A stretch of DNA of 64,000 nt from Paractinoplanes abujensis (GTDB lineage Bacteria; Actinomycetota; Actinomycetes; Mycobacteriales; Micromonosporaceae). Below, piece by piece: positions 37,202 to 46,115 of this stretch. The stretch covers positions 7,502,001-7,566,000 of the forward strand of contig NZ_JACHMF010000001.1 in the NCBI RefSeq assembly GCF_014204895.1. Reading direction: 5' to 3'. Position numbers and translations under genes: made by a program. The notes under the pieces were generated by a model. It made no database searches, was not told the origin of the DNA, and saw nothing but the letters and a program-made list of their open reading frames with translations. Each line of letters begins with the position of its first letter. Position 1 is the stretch's first letter.

Positions 37202-37868
37202 CGTCCTTCTGACCGGCGGCGACCGCGGCCAGCTCCTCGTCCTTGCGGCCCCCGAAGAGGGCGAGGATCCAGCCGGCGGTGCCGAACACGACGGCCGCGG
37301 TGGCGGCGATCGCGAACAGCCGCCACGCGGACTGGGTGATCGCCGTGCCGCCGACGTGGCCGACCAGGCCGCCGTAGCTGCCCCAGGCCAGTGCGGCCAG
37401 GCCGTCGTACAGGACGAAGAGCTTGATCGGGTAACGGCGGCGGCCGGCGTGGAAACCGGCCGCCATGCGCCCGCCGGGGACGAACCGGCAGAGCAACAGC
37501 ACCAGGGGGCCGGGGCGACGCAGCCCACGGGTGAAGCGCGCGGCGGCCAGCTTGGTCTTGGAGACCTCTTTCGCTTCCTCGTCGTGCCGGGGCCCGTAAC
37601 GCGCGCGCAGGGCGGCCAGCCGGCCCGTGCCGCGCTCGCTCGAGGAGCGGCCGAGGGTGAACGCGATCGCGTCGCCGGTGAACATGCCGAGCGCGCCCAC
37701 CAGGATCACGAGCGCAAGATCAAGATTTCCGTAGACAGTCAGCGCCCCGGATGTGATCATGATCGCCTGGATCGGGACGACGGGAATCATCGCGTCGATA
37801 GCCAGAAAGCCGAAAAGAGCAAGGTACGCCCATGCCGGTGTTGCCATCATGGTCAACAAGTCGGTCAT
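37131..37868 (-). CDS. DedA/SNARE-associated family membrane protein
   Basis: A 245-residue polytopic membrane protein of the DedA family, members of which act as lipid (undecaprenyl phosphate or phosphatidylethanolamine) transporters. Conserved parts: MIPVVPIQAIMITSG (re-entrant loop region), GDAIAFTLGR, and the FVPGGRMAAGFHAGRRR motif near residue 130. The C-terminal 35 residues are hydrophilic. AGGTGG 9 bases before the ATG supports the start. The last 71 bases are antisense to the lpdA end. Confidence 0.84.
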   Translation of the reverse strand: MTDLLTMMATPAWAYLALFGFLAIDAMIPVVPIQAIMITSGALTVYGNLDLALVILVGALGMFTGDAIAFTLGRSSSERGTGRLAALRARYGPRHDEEAKEVSKTKLAAARFTRGLRRPGPLVLLLCRFVPGGRMAAGFHAGRRRYPIKLFVLYDGLAALAWGSYGGLVGHVGGTAITQSAWRLFAIAATAAVVFGTAGWILALFGGRKDEELAAVAAGQKDVIAARAASADAPLPQSTPTTTGR

Positions 37869-38200
37869 AGGTCATGCCACCTCACGGTGCTACGGGGTCC
37901 ACGTCATTCTCGGCGAGGACACCTGAGAATGGGCTGTGTTCAGCATGCTCCCTGATCAGGCCCGGTCTTCGGTGATGCCGAACACGGTAGTGTCTCGATC
38001 TCCCCGGCGCTGCCCATTATCGGACCGCGAGCGTCTCGTAAGGGCGAGATGCCCGGGTTCGTCCCACACGTTTTTCGCTCGCAGCGGAGCGGGCGTACCG
38101 TGAGATTGCCGGAACGCCGGGTCCCCCGTTCTCGGTGTGCCGGCCGGTGGGCCGTCCGTAGGTCCCGTACGGGCGGTCCACTCGTCACCTCTGCCTCGCC
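37869..38200. other. Non-coding interval upstream of dedA and a GNAT gene
   Basis: No gene is supported. The only structure noted is a perfect 10-base palindrome CCTGATCAGG at 37951-37960 and moderately lower GC than the flanks. It must contain the dedA promoter. Confidence 0.45.
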
Positions 38201-38206
38201 TACCCT
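38201..38206 (+). promoter_or_regulatory. -10 box of the GNAT gene, predicted leaderless
   Basis: TACCCT followed by 6 bases and GTG 38213; this spacing is why that GTG was preferred over the in-frame GTG at 38207. Confidence 0.45.
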
Positions 38207-38212
38207 GTGCGG

Positions 38213-38746
38213 GTGCCCTCGCTCGTCGCGCCCACGGTCGATGTCCACATCTCCTTTCTCGAAGCCATGGACGAATACGTGGCCGAGGGGCGAGGCGGGC
38301 TCGACGACTTCAGCAACATAGGCAACGACATCCGCTCGTACGCCGCCACGTGGTCGACGGCCGAGGGCTTCGCCCGCTACGTCTCCTACCTGCGGGCGCA
38401 ACGCCTGGAGGAGACGCCGCGGCCGCCCGGCTTCGTCCCGACCACCGTGCTGTGGTGGCTCGACGGGGCCGAATATCTGGGCCGCCTCAACATCCGGCAC
38501 CGGCTGGCGCCCGGGCGGGCGGGGGAGCGCAACGGGCACATCGGCTACGACGTGCGGCCGGGGGCCCGCCGGCAGGGGCACGCCACCGCGATGCTGGCCG
38601 CCGCCCGGCCCCGGGCGGCGGCGCTGGGTCTGCCGCGGGTGCTGATCACGTGCGACTTCGACAACGAGGCCTCGCGCCGCACGATCGAGCGCAACGGGGG
38701 GCGTTTGACCGACCGCCTGGACGAGAAGCTTCGCTACTGGGTTTAG
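38213..38746 (+). CDS. GNAT family N-acetyltransferase
   Basis: A 177-residue single-domain acetyltransferase. The acetyl-CoA-binding loop reads YDVRPGARRQGHATAML, near residues 120-136, and the following ITCDFDNEASRRTIERNGG is typical of RimJ/L-like and COG3981 members. The N-terminal half has SFLEAMDEY and VSYLRAQR helices forming the acceptor site. Acceptor unknown. It converges with accA, 53 bases apart. Confidence 0.8.
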   Translation: MPSLVAPTVDVHISFLEAMDEYVAEGRGGLDDFSNIGNDIRSYAATWSTAEGFARYVSYLRAQRLEETPRPPGFVPTTVLWWLDGAEYLGRLNIRHRLAPGRAGERNGHIGYDVRPGARRQGHATAMLAAARPRAAALGLPRVLITCDFDNEASRRTIERNGGRLTDRLDEKLRYWV

Positions 38747-38799
38747 CCCGGGCCCAGTTGGTCCGTGGCGGTCGCGCCGGCCCCCATGAGCAACACCAG

Positions 38800-40557
38800 T
38801 CAGTCGATGCTGCAGACCACGGCGCCCGCGGTGACGCTCTCGCCGACCTTGATGGACAGGCCCGACACCGTTCCCGCCTTGTGGGCCTGCAGGGGCTGCT
38901 CCATCTTCATGGCCTCGACCACGACGATCACGTCGCCTTCCGAGACGGTGTCGCCGTCCGAGACCGCGACCTTCACGATCGTGCCCTGCATCGGGGCGGT
39001 CAGGGCGGCTGCACCGCCCGCCTGCGCGCTCGCCCCGCCCGCACCGGACGCCCGCCGGCCCGCCGGCCGGCTCGTGGTGGCCGCGGCCGGCCCTCCCTGC
39101 AGAAGTTTGGCCGGGAGCCGGACTTCGAGCCGTTTGCCGCCCACTTCGACGACCACCGTCTCGCGCTCGTCCGCCTCGGCGCCCGCGGCGACCCCGGCCG
39201 CGAACGGTTCGACGCCGCCCGCCCATTCAGTTTCGATCCATCGCGTGTGGACGGTGAACGGCTCCGCGGTGAAAGCCGGGTCGCGCACCACGGCACGGTG
39301 GAAGGGCAGCGCGGTCGCCATACCTGTGATGACCGTCTCGTCGAGCACGCGACGGGAGCGCTCCAGCGCCTCTTCCCTCGTACGGCCCGAAACAATGATC
39401 TTGGCGAGCAGGGAGTCGAAGTTGCCGCCGACGACACTGCCCGCCTCGACCCCCGCGTCGACGCGCACGCCGGGCCCCATCGGCCACGACAGGGTCTCGA
39501 CCGTGCCGGGGGCGGGCAGGAAGTTGCGGCCCGGGTCCTCACCGTTGATGCGGAACTCGATGGAGTGGCCGCGCGGCGCCGGGTCCTCGGTGAGCTCCAG
39601 CGGCTCACCTGCGGCGATACGGAACTGCTCGCGTACGAGGTCGAGGCCCGCTGTCTCCTCGCTGACCGGGTGCTCGACCTGGAGGCGCGTGTTGACCTCG
39701 AGGAACGAGATCGTCCCGTCCTGGCCCACGAGATATTCGACGGTGCCGGCGCCGTGGTAGCCGGCTTCGCGGCAGATCGCCTTGGCGCTCTCGTGGATGG
39801 AGGCGCGCTGCTCGTCGGTGAGGAACGGGGCCGGTGCCTCCTCGACCAGCTTCTGGTGCCGGCGCTGCAGCGAGCAGTCGCGCGTGCCGACGACGATCAC
39901 GGTGCCGTGGGTGTCGGCCAGCACCTGGGCCTCGACGTGCCGCGGCCGGTCCAGGTAGCGCTCGACGAAGCACTCGCCCCGCCCGAACGCCGCCACCGCC
40001 TCGCGCGTCGCGCTCTCGAACAGCGACGGGATCTCGTCGAGGGTGCGCGCCACCTTGAGGCCGCGGCCGCCACCGCCGAACGCCGCCTTGATCGCCACGG
40101 GCAGGCCGTGCTGCTCGGCGAAGGCGATGATCTCGGCCGCGTCGGCCACGGGCTCGGCTGTGCCCGGCACCAGCGGCGCGCCCGCCCGCTGCGCGATGTG
40201 CCGCGCGGTCACCTTGTCGCCCAGGTCGCGGATCGCTTGCGGAGTGGGCCCGATCCAGGTCAGCCCGGCGTCGAGCACTGCCTGCGCGAAGTCGGCGTTC
40301 TCGGAGAGGAAGCCGTAGCCGGGGTGCACGGCGTCGGCCCCGGCCCGCGCGGCCACGTCGAGCAGCTTGTCGATGCGCAGGTAGGTCTCGGTCGCGCTGT
40401 CGCCTCCCAGCGCGTACGCCTCGTCGGCGAGCCGGGCATGCAATGCGTCCCGGTCGCTGTCGGCATAGACGGCGACGCTGGCGAGACCCGCGTCCTGACA
40501 GGCCCGGACGACCCGGACGGCGATCTCGCCACGGTTGGCGATCAAGACCTTGCGCAC
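38800..40557 (-). CDS. accA: Acyl-CoA carboxylase alpha subunit (biotin carboxylase plus biotin carrier)
   Basis: A 585-residue protein with biotin carboxylase at residues 1-450 ([14 protein letters not shown] start, ATP-grasp loop [12 protein letters not shown], active-site [12 protein letters not shown]) and a biotinyl domain at the C-terminus (EAMKMEQPL with the biotinylated lysine near residue 550). It carboxylates biotin for the AccD-type beta subunit and corresponds to mycobacterial AccA3. The biotin is attached by the BirA encoded at 55.8 kb. Predicted leaderless from GTG 40557. The gene is 12.4 kb from accD here because other genes intervene. Confidence 0.93.
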   Translation of the reverse strand: MRKVLIANRGEIAVRVVRACQDAGLASVAVYADSDRDALHARLADEAYALGGDSATETYLRIDKLLDVAARAGADAVHPGYGFLSENADFAQAVLDAGLTWIGPTPQAIRDLGDKVTARHIAQRAGAPLVPGTAEPVADAAEIIAFAEQHGLPVAIKAAFGGGGRGLKVARTLDEIPSLFESATREAVAAFGRGECFVERYLDRPRHVEAQVLADTHGTVIVVGTRDCSLQRRHQKLVEEAPAPFLTDEQRASIHESAKAICREAGYHGAGTVEYLVGQDGTISFLEVNTRLQVEHPVSEETAGLDLVREQFRIAAGEPLELTEDPAPRGHSIEFRINGEDPGRNFLPAPGTVETLSWPMGPGVRVDAGVEAGSVVGGNFDSLLAKIIVSGRTREEALERSRRVLDETVITGMATALPFHRAVVRDPAFTAEPFTVHTRWIETEWAGGVEPFAAGVAAGAEADERETVVVEVGGKRLEVRLPAKLLQGGPAAATTSRPAGRRASGAGGASAQAGGAAALTAPMQGTIVKVAVSDGDTVSEGDVIVVVEAMKMEQPLQAHKAGTVSGLSIKVGESVTAGAVVCSID

Positions 40558-40563
40558 GGGCTG

Positions 40564-40573
40564 AGCTTACGCT
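40564..40573. promoter_or_regulatory. Overlapping divergent -10 boxes of accA and padR
   Basis: The 10 bases AGCTTACGCT contain TAAGCT on the - strand (40564-40569), 6 bases before the accA GTG, and TACGCT on the + strand (40568-40573), 6 bases before the padR GTG. The two boxes share 2 bases, so simultaneous transcription in both directions should be mutually exclusive. Neither gene has a usable Shine-Dalgarno spacing. Confidence 0.55.
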
Positions 40574-40579
40574 GAAGGA

Positions 40580-41134
40580 GTGTCCGCAACGCGCATGATG
40601 ATCCTCGGCCTGGTCCAGTGGATGGAACCGGTGCACGGCTACGACGTACGGCGGGAGCTGTTGAGTTGGAACGCCGACAAGTGGGCGAACGTGCAACCGG
40701 GATCGATCTATCACGCGCTGCGCAAAATGACCGAGGAAGGGCTGCTGCACGAGGTCACCACCGAGCAGGTCGGCGCTCGTCCCGCGCGGACGACGTACGG
40801 GATCACCGACAAAGGGAAGGCCGAGTTCCAGTCGCTGCTGCGGCAGGGGTGGTGGAACCTGTCGCCGGGTGTCGACCCGTTCATGGCCGCGTTCTCCTTC
40901 CTGCCCGCGCTGCCGCCTGCGGAGTCGGCGGCCGCCCTGCGCAACCGAGCGACGCAGCTGCGGGCCGGCCAGCAGCAACTTGAGGCCGCGACCAAGGCGG
41001 ACTGGGCGGACAATAAGCCCATCTATGTGTCCTGGTTGTGGGAGCGCAGCATCATGATGGCCGAGGCTGAGATCGCGTGGTGCGAGCGGACAGCTAAACG
41101 GATCGAGGAAACTGGCGAAATCAAGTTTGACTAG
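40580..41134 (+). CDS. PadR family transcriptional regulator
   Basis: A 184-residue PadR regulator: winged helix with ILGLVQWMEPVHGYDVRREL, the PGSIYHALRKMTEEGLL recognition region and the ITDKGKAEFQ wing, followed by the long dimerisation helices. PadR proteins commonly repress adjacent multidrug ABC genes, and a DrrAB-type exporter follows on the same strand. GTG 40580 fits the leaderless promoter; the AAGGAG just before it is too close to serve as a ribosome-binding site. Its stop codon lies in the palindrome at 41121-41144. Confidence 0.88.
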   Translation: MSATRMMILGLVQWMEPVHGYDVRRELLSWNADKWANVQPGSIYHALRKMTEEGLLHEVTTEQVGARPARTTYGITDKGKAEFQSLLRQGWWNLSPGVDPFMAAFSFLPALPPAESAAALRNRATQLRAGQQQLEAATKADWADNKPIYVSWLWERSIMMAEAEIAWCERTAKRIEETGEIKFD

Positions 41135-41144
41135 TAAAACTTGA
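41121..41144. promoter_or_regulatory. Candidate PadR operator before the ABC exporter genes
   Basis: TCAAGTTT and AAACTTGA form a perfect 8-bp inverted repeat around an 8-base centre. It spans the padR stop codon and lies 20 bases before the exporter ATG. It is AT-rich compared with everything around it, as expected for an operator rather than a terminator. Confidence 0.55.
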
Positions 41145-41163
41145 CGGTCGTAGTCTGCGGGGC

Positions 41164-42108
41164 ATGATTGAGACTCGCGGCTTGCGCAAGTCGTTCACCT
41201 CGCGCCAAGGGCGCGACAAGAAAACCGTCGAAGCCGTACGCGGCGTCGACCTCGACGTCGCCGAAGGCGAAATCTTCGGATTCCTCGGCCCGAACGGGGC
41301 CGGCAAAACCACCACCCTGCGCATGCTGGCCACGCTGATCGAACCCGACGACGGCACGGCCACCATCGCCGGCGCCGACCTGCGCGCCGACCCGGGCGAG
41401 GTGCGCCGTCGCATCGGCTACGTGGCCCAGGGCGGCAGCACATGGGACGACTCGACCGCACGGGAAGAACTGGTGCTGCAAGCCCGGCTCTACGGCGCCA
41501 CCAAGCCGGCCGCCCACCGGCGGGCCGAGCAGGTGCTCGAGGGTTTCCAGCTCAGCGAATACGCGGACCGCAAATGCAAAACCTACTCGGGCGGGCAGCG
41601 CCGGCGGGTCGACATCGCGCTCGGCATCATCCACGAACCCAAGGTCGTCTTCCTCGACGAACCGACCACCGGCCTCGACCCGCAGAGCCGGGCCCACATG
41701 TGGGACGAGATCAGACGGCTGCGTGCGGAGGGCATGACCGTCTTCATCACGACCCACTACCTCGACGAAGCCGACGCGCTCTGCGACCGCATCTCCATCA
41801 TGGACAACGGTGAGATCGTCGCCTCCGGCACACCCGCCGACCTCAAACGCGAAATCTCCGGCGACGTCGTCCGGGTCGGGCTGCCCGTCGAATCGGTCAC
41901 CGCGGCGGCCGAGGCACTCAACTCCTACAAGCTCGAGACGTACGAGGACAACGTCCGCCTGTACGTGGAGGACGGCGCGGTGGCGATCCCGCAGATCCTC
42001 CGCGCCCTCGACGCGGCCGGCGTCCCGCTCGGCACGATCGAACTGCACCGCCCCAGCCTCGACGACGTGTTCCTGACCAAAACCGGCCGATCACTGCGGG
42101 AGAGCTGA
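41164..42108 (+). CDS. ABC exporter ATP-binding protein (DrrA-like)
   Basis: A 314-residue ATPase: Walker A GPNGAGKTTT (about residue 43), Q-loop QGGSTWDD, signature YSGGQRRRVD, Walker B VVFLDEPTTGLDP, H-loop TTHYL. The C-terminal 80 residues form the regulatory domain typical of daunorubicin-resistance (DrrA) ATPases. It energises the permease encoded 3 bases downstream. Substrate unknown; drug or lipid export and control by the upstream PadR protein are likely. Confidence 0.92.
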   Translation: MIETRGLRKSFTSRQGRDKKTVEAVRGVDLDVAEGEIFGFLGPNGAGKTTTLRMLATLIEPDDGTATIAGADLRADPGEVRRRIGYVAQGGSTWDDSTAREELVLQARLYGATKPAAHRRAEQVLEGFQLSEYADRKCKTYSGGQRRRVDIALGIIHEPKVVFLDEPTTGLDPQSRAHMWDEIRRLRAEGMTVFITTHYLDEADALCDRISIMDNGEIVASGTPADLKREISGDVVRVGLPVESVTAAAEALNSYKLETYEDNVRLYVEDGAVAIPQILRALDAAGVPLGTIELHRPSLDDVFLTKTGRSLRES

Positions 42109-42111
42109 GCC

Positions 42112-42867
42112 ATGAAACTGCTACGCGACACCTCACTGATCTTCAACCGGCAGATGCAGTTGCTGCTGCGCAATCCGGTGTGGATCCTCGTCGGCGTCTT
42201 CCAGCCGGTGATGTATCTGCTGCTCTTCGCCCCCCTGCTCAAACCCGCGCTGCAGGTGCGGACAGACGCCGAGGCGTACGAGATCTTCGTCCCCGGTCTT
42301 CTCGTACTGCTCGCCATCTTCGGGGGCCTGTTCCAAGGCTTCGGCCTGATCGCCGAACTGCGCGCGGGCGTGATCGAACGCTCCCGGGTGACGCCGGTCA
42401 GCCGCCTCGCCCTGCTGCTCGGCCGCTCCCTGCGCGACGTCGTCTCGCTGATCGCCCAAGCCGTGATCATCACGCTGCTGGCGCTGGCGTTCGACCTGCG
42501 CGTGTTCCTGGGCAACCTGCTCCTGGCGTACCTGATGCTCGCCCTGATCTCGCTGATGACGTCGGCGGTCAGCTACGGCGTGGCGCTGGCCGTCAAGAGC
42601 GAGGACGCGCTGGCCCCGCTGATGAACACGGTCGCCCAGCCGGTGCTGCTGCTCAGCGGCATCCTGCTTCCCCTCACGTACGCCCCCGGATGGCTGCAGG
42701 GCGTAGCCGACTGGAACCCGTTCTCATGGGCGGTCAACGGCACCCGCGCACTGTTCCGCGGTGACCTGGGCGCGCCCGCGGTCTGGCAAGGCCTGCTGAT
42801 CATGGCCGTGCTGGCGGTGCTGGCCGTGGCGTGGGCCGGGCGGGGGTTCGCCAAGAGCGTCCGCTAG
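42112..42867 (+). CDS. ABC-2 type exporter permease (DrrB-like)
   Basis: A 251-residue membrane protein with about six transmembrane helices and the ABC-2 permease features of the DrrB group: amphipathic start LIFNRQMQLLLRNPVWILVG, the cytoplasmic ELRAGVIERSRVTPVSR motif after helix 2, and the ILLPLTYAPGWLQGVADWNPFSW segment. It pairs with the ATPase gene directly upstream. The stop overlaps the converging maf gene by 4 bases. Confidence 0.9.
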   Translation: MKLLRDTSLIFNRQMQLLLRNPVWILVGVFQPVMYLLLFAPLLKPALQVRTDAEAYEIFVPGLLVLLAIFGGLFQGFGLIAELRAGVIERSRVTPVSRLALLLGRSLRDVVSLIAQAVIITLLALAFDLRVFLGNLLLAYLMLALISLMTSAVSYGVALAVKSEDALAPLMNTVAQPVLLLSGILLPLTYAPGWLQGVADWNPFSWAVNGTRALFRGDLGAPAVWQGLLIMAVLAVLAVAWAGRGFAKSVR

Positions 42868-43478
42868 CCCTTCCACAGCGCGATGTAGGGCACGTCCATC
42901 TCCGCCAGCAAATTACGCAGCAGCGGCAAAGACAACCCGATCACGTTGCCGGGGTCGCCTTCAATACGGTCGACGAAGGCGGCCCCGCGCCCGTCGAGCG
43001 TGAACGAACCGGCCACGTGCAAGGGCTCACCGCTGGCCACGTAGGCCGCGATCTCGGCGTCGCTGACATCGGCGAAATGCACCGTGGTGAGACCCACGGC
43101 CTCCGCCTGCTTGCCGGTGACCAAGCTGGTCACGTGGTGACCGGTGTGCAACACGCCCGACTTGCCCCGCATCCGCTTCCAGCGCTGAGTGGCCTCCTCA
43201 GCGTTGGCCGGCTTACCGAAGATCTCACCCTCGAACGCGAGCACGGAATCGCACCCGAGCACCACAACACCCGGATCAGCATTCAGCTGGGCGGCGATGG
43301 TGCGCGCCTTCATCCGAGCCAGAGCAAGACAGAGCGTGGCCGCATCATCGGCCTCGACGCCCGACTCATCAACGCCGCTGACCATCACCTCAGCCTCAAT
43401 CCCCGCGGCGCTGAGCAGCCCCCGCCGAGCCGGACTGGCCGAAGCAAGAATCAACCGGTACGCGATGTCCTTCTGCAC
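42864..43478 (-). CDS. maf: Maf-like nucleoside triphosphate pyrophosphatase
   Basis: A 204-residue Maf/HAM1-related pyrophosphatase. It begins LILASASPARRGLLSAAG, the Maf hallmark, and has GVDESGV, GCDSVLAFEGEIFGKP and GDPGNVIGLSLP. Family members hydrolyse dTTP, UTP or modified nucleotides and are tied to septum inhibition in Bacillus. In M. tuberculosis maf follows accE5 directly; here a three-gene secreted cassette lies between. GTG start, predicted leaderless. Confidence 0.92.
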   Translation of the reverse strand: MQKDIAYRLILASASPARRGLLSAAGIEAEVMVSGVDESGVEADDAATLCLALARMKARTIAAQLNADPGVVVLGCDSVLAFEGEIFGKPANAEEATQRWKRMRGKSGVLHTGHHVTSLVTGKQAEAVGLTTVHFADVSDAEIAAYVASGEPLHVAGSFTLDGRGAAFVDRIEGDPGNVIGLSLPLLRNLLAEMDVPYIALWKG

Positions 43479-43484
43479 AACCCG

Positions 43485-43490
43485 AGGCTA
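43485..43490 (-). promoter_or_regulatory. -10 box of maf, predicted leaderless
   Basis: TAGCCT on the - strand, 6 bases before the GTG of maf. It implies that maf is transcribed on its own rather than read through from the mycosin cassette. Confidence 0.5.
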
Positions 43491-43542
43491 CAAGTTCGTC
43501 CGCACTATCAACGCACCCTTAACGGCGTTTCAGCCCCAAACT

Positions 43543-44685
43543 TCAGTTACGCCCCCGCCGCCGCAACACCAACACCAGCACCAACGCGGCCGCCGCAACA
43601 ACACCGGCGAGCCCCCCGAACAGCAGAACACTGCCGTTGCCAGCAGGCTCCGCATCAGCCACCGGCGCAGCCGACTGAGGCCGAACGGTCGTCGGTGCGC
43701 TGGGGGCCGCACTACTGGCCGCAGGCCCGGCGCTCTCCCCGCCCCCTTCAAGAGGCGGAACGTCAGCGGTCAACGCCTTGACAATGTTGAGCCGCCCAAA
43801 CCCACACTCATCATCGCGCCCGGGAGGCCCAATATCGTCCGCAGTAGCAGTCAGCCGATGAACGACTTCCTTAGCGGACAGTTCAGGAAACTTGGCCCGG
43901 ACCAGCGCAGCAGCCCCAGAAACAATCGCCGTTGAGTCGGAAGTCCCAGCCGCGATCCCATAACCTCGCGGCGGCTGCGCCGAAATGATGTCCACGCCGG
44001 GAGCGCAGATCTGTACCTTTTCATCTTTTACAGACTTGTCAGAGTACTTCCCGTTCCGGCCAGTGGCGCCGACCGCGAGAACACCATTGAATGCAGCAGG
44101 ATGATTAATGATTAGGTCTTGTGCTGTGTTGCCTACAGCGGCGATCACAACGATGTCTTTATCGATTGCGTCGTCGACAGCATCCTTCAAAGCGAATCCG
44201 GGGCCGACCGCCCCGGAAACATTGATGATATTCGCGTTATGGTTGGCGGCCCAGGCCATACCTTTAGCCATAATGGCTGAATCGCCCAGCCCATCGCTCG
44301 AGACGATCACTGGAAGGATTTTGGCGGATGGTGCTATGCCCTGAATTCCGGAGTTTGAGCCGTGTCCGTGGGCGGCAATAAGCGCGGCCATCCGTGTTCC
44401 ATGGCCGTCGTTGTCCGTTCGGCCATCCTTGCCGGGCGAGGCCTGGTTGCTTCCTGCCAAAAGATTTCGCCGAATGTCGGGGTGGGGGGCGCTCCCGGAG
44501 TCGAGTACAGCAACGATCACGCCGGACCCGGTTGAAATTGATCGCGTTTCCGACACGCGCAAACTCTTTAAGTACCACTGTTGATCGCGTACAGAATCTG
44601 CGAGAGCCGGAGGGCTGGGTGCTGCGATGGCGGCGAGAATCCCCAATGCGGCGCTTGCGGCAAGGAACCTTCGTTTGGAGCTCAA
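43543..44685 (-). CDS. Mycosin-type subtilase associated with type VII secretion
   Basis: A 380-residue S8 serine protease. Signal peptide (MSSKRRFLAASAALGILAA, cleavage near ALAD), catalytic Asp in VAVLDSGSAPHP, His in DNDGHGTRMAALIA, Ser in AAGTSDSTAIVSG, then a Pro/Ala-rich linker and a C-terminal transmembrane helix followed by RRRGRN. This layout is that of mycosins (MycP), anchored proteases of ESX systems. The TTG start overlaps the stop of the preceding gene (TTGA), so translation is coupled. The gene is visibly AT-richer than its neighbours, especially 43.98-44.68 kb. No ESX membrane components are in the window. Confidence 0.8.
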   Translation of the reverse strand: MSSKRRFLAASAALGILAAIAAPSPPALADSVRDQQWYLKSLRVSETRSISTGSGVIVAVLDSGSAPHPDIRRNLLAGSNQASPGKDGRTDNDGHGTRMAALIAAHGHGSNSGIQGIAPSAKILPVIVSSDGLGDSAIMAKGMAWAANHNANIINVSGAVGPGFALKDAVDDAIDKDIVVIAAVGNTAQDLIINHPAAFNGVLAVGATGRNGKYSDKSVKDEKVQICAPGVDIISAQPPRGYGIAAGTSDSTAIVSGAAALVRAKFPELSAKEVVHRLTATADDIGPPGRDDECGFGRLNIVKALTADVPPLEGGGESAGPAASSAAPSAPTTVRPQSAAPVADAEPAGNGSVLLFGGLAGVVAAAALVLVLVLRRRGRN

Positions 44686-46115
44686 TTGAGGCCGATCGCA
44701 GGCCCTGGATCGATGCGCTGATCGCGAGGTGGCAAAACAACGGGGTCGACGCCAGTTGCTGTCTGCCAAGGGTTGTCAGGGTCCCAGTGCATTTGGTCGT
44801 CTTGGTCACGGCGGCTGGTGTTCCGTGCGCCAGTCTGCCCGTATGGCCCGGTCGTCCCAACGTGCTGACCCGTAATTCCTGCACCGTTAGCTCTGCCGCC
44901 AGCACCTGCGACCCGGCCGCCTGGCGTGCCGCCGCCAATGACCCCGCTGCCTGGCGTGCCGCCGCCAATGACCCCGCCAATGGGATTCACTCGCTGCGCG
45001 CCGGGTCGTGCTCCTCCAGGTTGCGCGACTCCGATTCCAGGGGCCCCGCCGATCACCCCGCCCGGCGGCATCACGTGCATGCCACCTGACGCTGGCCCGC
45101 TAGGCCGAATTGCACCCTCACGCGGCAGGCCAGCATTGCGACCGCCCGGACCAACTGCGGGCGGCCCGAGCGGGCTTGTGCCGGTGGGAACGAAGCTGCT
45201 CGGACTTGGAGGAAGTAGGCCCGGTCCTGGTGTCGGTCCAGGCGTCCCGGAAACGGGAGGTGTCCCGGGAGGCAATCCGGCTACCGGAGCGGTTGGAGCG
45301 GTTGGTGCAGTTCCGCCCAAGATCAAGCCAGGCTGCTGAGCCGGCGGCAGAGGTGCCGAGGGCGGTGCAACGTTTGGGGATGTCGGAAAGGCCGCGGGCG
45401 GTCTAATGGTCTTGGAGGACGAAGCGGCATCGGAGCCAAAGCTCGGCGTAATTGGGGGAATTGGCGGGGCGGCATAGCCTCCGCCACCATCACTGCCTTT
45501 GGTTTCTTCACGGCCGAGGTTTGGCCTGTAGGGCCTGGGCGTCTGGATTTTGACTTGAGCCATGGCCAGGTCGCTGCTTACGCCGTTTAGGAGGGTTACT
45601 GCTCTCTGGTGTAAAGCTTCCTGGCGGCCGGGGGCTACCGGCGGCTGTTCGCCGCTTGGGCTGGGGGTTGGAGTGGGCTGGCCGCTTGTGGTGGAGGGCT
45701 GCTGGGAGGCAGTGAAGGTGGCCAGGGCCTGTTCGTTGGCCTGATACTCCTGGGCGATCTCGTTCATTTCCTTCTGGGCGAGGCTGATGGACAGCGTCGC
45801 CGAGGCGAAGGCGTCGTGGTTGGCTATCGCGGCCTCGTAGGTTTCGTCGAGGTTGTCGATCAGCTCGTTCAGGCGGGTGATGTAGGCCTCGGCGGCGGCG
45901 TTCTTGTCCGGGGGCCACGCGGCGGCGAGGTTGTCGCGGTAGTTTGCGACCTGCCAGCGGTGTTCGTTGATGAGGTCGGCCGAACGCTTCCAACCCGTCA
46001 GCAGCTCGTAGTGCTGCTCGGTGCTGGGGTTCTGGATGTAGCCCTGCATGGCCTGGATCGTCATCATGCCCCAGGGCGTGCCGCCAGCGCCGCCTCCGCC
46101 ACTCGCAGCCAACAT
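44682..46115 (-). CDS. Putative type VII secretion substrate with Gly/Pro-rich C-terminus
   Basis: A 477-residue protein. The first 150 residues are helical with a WPPDKNAAAEAYITRLNELI region, compatible with a WXG100/PPE-like helical hairpin. The rest is a Pro/Gly-rich tail with repeated GGVIGGGTPG units, encoded in part by a perfect 28-base direct repeat with 30-base period (44919-44978). The extreme C-terminus carries DPDNPWQTATGVDPVVLPP and DPGPAIG, a pattern also seen in other actinobacterial ESX-associated proteins as I recall. ATG overlaps the upstream stop (TGATG). Assignment to a family is tentative. Confidence 0.55.
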   Translation of the reverse strand: MLAASGGGGAGGTPWGMMTIQAMQGYIQNPSTEQHYELLTGWKRSADLINEHRWQVANYRDNLAAAWPPDKNAAAEAYITRLNELIDNLDETYEAAIANHDAFASATLSISLAQKEMNEIAQEYQANEQALATFTASQQPSTTSGQPTPTPSPSGEQPPVAPGRQEALHQRAVTLLNGVSSDLAMAQVKIQTPRPYRPNLGREETKGSDGGGGYAAPPIPPITPSFGSDAASSSKTIRPPAAFPTSPNVAPPSAPLPPAQQPGLILGGTAPTAPTAPVAGLPPGTPPVSGTPGPTPGPGLLPPSPSSFVPTGTSPLGPPAVGPGGRNAGLPREGAIRPSGPASGGMHVMPPGGVIGGAPGIGVAQPGGARPGAQRVNPIGGVIGGGTPGSGVIGGGTPGGRVAGAGGRANGAGITGQHVGTTGPYGQTGARNTSRRDQDDQMHWDPDNPWQTATGVDPVVLPPRDQRIDPGPAIGLN

